From: Dactylosporangium aurantiacum
Lineage (GTDB): Bacteria > Actinomycetota > Actinomycetes > Mycobacteriales > Micromonosporaceae
DNA length: 64,000 nucleotides
Assembly: GCF_000716715.1 (NCBI RefSeq)
Contig: NZ_JNYJ01000034.1
Span: 1 to 64,000 of the forward strand
Reading direction: 5' to 3'
Part shown: positions 62,693-64,000 of the stretch, in pieces
Layout: each line of letters opens with the position of its first letter
Numbering within the stretch: position 1 is the stretch's first letter
Position numbers and translations under genes: made by a program
Notes under the pieces: model-generated
Databases searched by the model: none
What the model was told of the DNA's origin: nothing
The model's input: only the letters and a program-made list of their open reading frames with translations

Positions 62693-64000
62693 TCAGCCGT
62701 TCGCGTTCATGTGCCGGTCGATGCGGTCCACGGCGTCCGGCGGCGGCGCCAGGAACTGCAGCCCCAGCTCGGTGTGCCCGCCCTGCGCGACGCAGTGCAC
62801 GACCTGGCAGTGCAGGCGCAGCGGCGCCCGGCCCGCGACGCTGTCGAGGGTGAGCTCGACGTCGAGGGTGTCCCCGGCGCGCAGCGGCACCGTGCCCTCG
62901 GCCTGGCAGCGCATCCCGCCGTGGCTGAGGTCCTGCAGCTCGGCGGGGACGATGTCGCGCCCGCCGGCGAGGGCGAGGCGTGCCGGCCCGGTCGCGGCGA
63001 TGCGTTCGGCGTGGCGGCGCTCCAGCTTCTCCGCCAGCGCCGACATCTGCTCGATGCGGTCCATGGTGCCGTTGACCTGCCGGTCCAGGACGTCCACGAC
63101 CGCGTGCTGGTCGACGGCGACGTGCCGCAGCACGCCGGTGGCCTCGCCGATGCCGCCGACCCCGGCGACCATCGCGGCGATGGTGGCGGTCATGTCGGCG
63201 GCGCTGCGTTCCAGGGTGGTGAGGGTCGAGGCGATCTGCTCGGTCGACTGGGCGGTGGTGCCGGCGAGGTCCTTGACCTCGTTCGCCACGACGGTGAAGC
63301 CGCGGCCGGCCTCGCCCGCCCGGGCGGCCTCGATGGTGGCGTTGAGGGCGAGCAGCCGGGTCTGCGCGGCGATGCCGGCGATGAGCTGGGTGGTGCCGTC
63401 GACCTGGCGGAGGCTCTCGCCGAGGGCGGCGACGACCTGCTCGGCGCGCTGTGCCCGCGCCACGACCGACGCGGTGGCGTGGTCGGCCTCGGTGACGCGC
63501 TCCTCGATGGTGCGCGCGGCGTCGCGGACGGCGTCGACCTGGGCGCGCACGTCGCGCAGCTCGCGGGAGATCTCGCCGACGGACTCGTCCACCACGCCCT
63601 GGGCGCGTTCCCGCAGCTGACGCTGCGCCTCCCGCTGCTGCTCGAAGGAGGCGTGCAGCTGCTCCTCCCGGACCCGCTGCGCCTGGCGCAGCTCGGAGTC
63701 CTGCTCGGCGAGGCGGGACCGGGCCTTGCGCAGCGCCCGGCCGAGGTCGCCCAGCTCGTCGCGGCCGTCGGGCAGCTCCCGCTCGGCGAGGTCGCCGTCG
63801 GCGGTGGCGACGACGCCGGCGCAGGCGAGGTTCACGTCGTGCCGGGTGCGCCACCAGACGGCGGCGGCCAGCCACAGCGCGACGACCAGCCCGGCGGTGG
63901 TGGCGGTGAGGTTGATCAGCCGGTCCCGGCGCAGCTGCGCGAGGCGGGCGTCGAGCAGCCGGTGCAGGGCCTCGACGGTCGGTGCCACGGCGGCGGACAC
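62693..64000 (-). CDS. Methyl-accepting chemotaxis protein with PilZ domain, 5' end cut
   Basis: The last 435 residues of a chemoreceptor. A membrane helix (about 31-50, [18 protein letters not shown]) is followed by a HAMP-like segment, a long coiled coil and the signalling hairpin with [29 protein letters not shown] and [10 protein letters not shown]. The C-terminal 100 residues are a PilZ-type domain with [12 protein letters not shown], suggesting cyclic-di-GMP input. The frame is open to the window edge, so the sensor part and true start lie outside. No flagellar or che gene is visible. Confidence 0.88.
   Translation of the reverse strand: MSAAVAPTVEALHRLLDARLAQLRRDRLINLTATTAGLVVALWLAAAVWWRTRHDVNLACAGVVATADGDLAERELPDGRDELGDLGRALRKARSRLAEQDSELRQAQRVREEQLHASFEQQREAQRQLRERAQGVVDESVGEISRELRDVRAQVDAVRDAARTIEERVTEADHATASVVARAQRAEQVVAALGESLRQVDGTTQLIAGIAAQTRLLALNATIEAARAGEAGRGFTVVANEVKDLAGTTAQSTEQIASTLTTLERSAADMTATIAAMVAGVGGIGEATGVLRHVAVDQHAVVDVLDRQVNGTMDRIEQMSALAEKLERRHAERIAATGPARLALAGGRDIVPAELQDLSHGGMRCQAEGTVPLRAGDTLDVELTLDSVAGRAPLRLHCQVVHCVAQGGHTELGLQFLAPPPDAVDRIDRHMNANG

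Overview
The window is a very GC-rich (roughly 70-75% by eye) chromosomal segment of an actinomycete. A complete Pup-proteasome locus (arc, dop, pup, prcB, prcA, pafA, pafB, pafC), the tatA-tatC-helY tail that follows pafBC in mycobacteria and other actinomycetes, many GTG/TTG starts, GTGA/ATGA stop-start overlaps and SigE-family sigma factors all point to a Micromonosporaceae-like genome (Actinoplanes, Dactylosporangium, Micromonospora or a relative). I cannot fix the genus from sequence alone.

Layout. 1-3.9 kb: a possible insertion-sequence edge, a RecB-like nuclease, and a site-2 protease / tRNA m1A58 methyltransferase / DUF5998 operon. 3.9-11.4 kb: ferredoxin, the proteasomal ATPase ARC, a stand-alone NRPS-type condensation protein, then dop-pup-prcB-prcA. 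11.4-14 kb: a helical-repeat protein and a small toxin-antitoxin-like pair. 14-18.6 kb: a deoxysugar cassette, with dTDP-rhamnose genes rmlB, rmlD, a DUF2304 protein and a family-2 glycosyltransferase on the minus strand and rmlA, rmlC on the plus strand. 18.6-31.2 kb: pafA, small membrane and lipoprotein genes, DUF3866, pafB-pafC, tatA-tatC, a lipid kinase, a small heat-shock-like protein, a HAD phosphatase and the helicase HelY. 31.2-42 kb: MHYT protein, glycogen phosphorylase, 5'-3' exonuclease, MEDS/anti-sigma kinase, Xaa-Pro peptidase, acyl-CoA dehydrogenase, Lrp regulator, HAD and histidine phosphatases.

42.3-44.2 kb holds the most unusual region: an array of twelve tRNA genes interrupted by an HNH endonuclease gene and bracketed by 23-bp inverted repeats that differ at one position. 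Several tRNAs are odd: a GAG (Leu) anticodon on a class I body, an Arg GCG anticodon, an initiator-like Met tRNA, and pairs that look like recent duplications. Hairpins lie between array members. No transposase or integrase is visible.

44.2-64 kb is accessory: YCII plus ECF sigma, a secreted M4 metallopeptidase with a decayed copy of its C-terminus, a luciferase-like/hemerythrin fusion, a methyltransferase, LURP-like protein, three TetR regulators each beside a divergent oxidoreductase with recognisable operators, a SigE-family sigma with a membrane partner, a Tat-exported beta-propeller/cell-wall-binding protein, a secreted propeller protein and the 3' part of a chemoreceptor with a PilZ domain. 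Intergenic DNA here is rich in tandem and direct repeats.

A recurrent signal is TANNNT placed 6-8 nt before an ATG/GTG start at about twenty genes, the expected arrangement for leaderless transcripts. No rRNA and no CRISPR array were seen.
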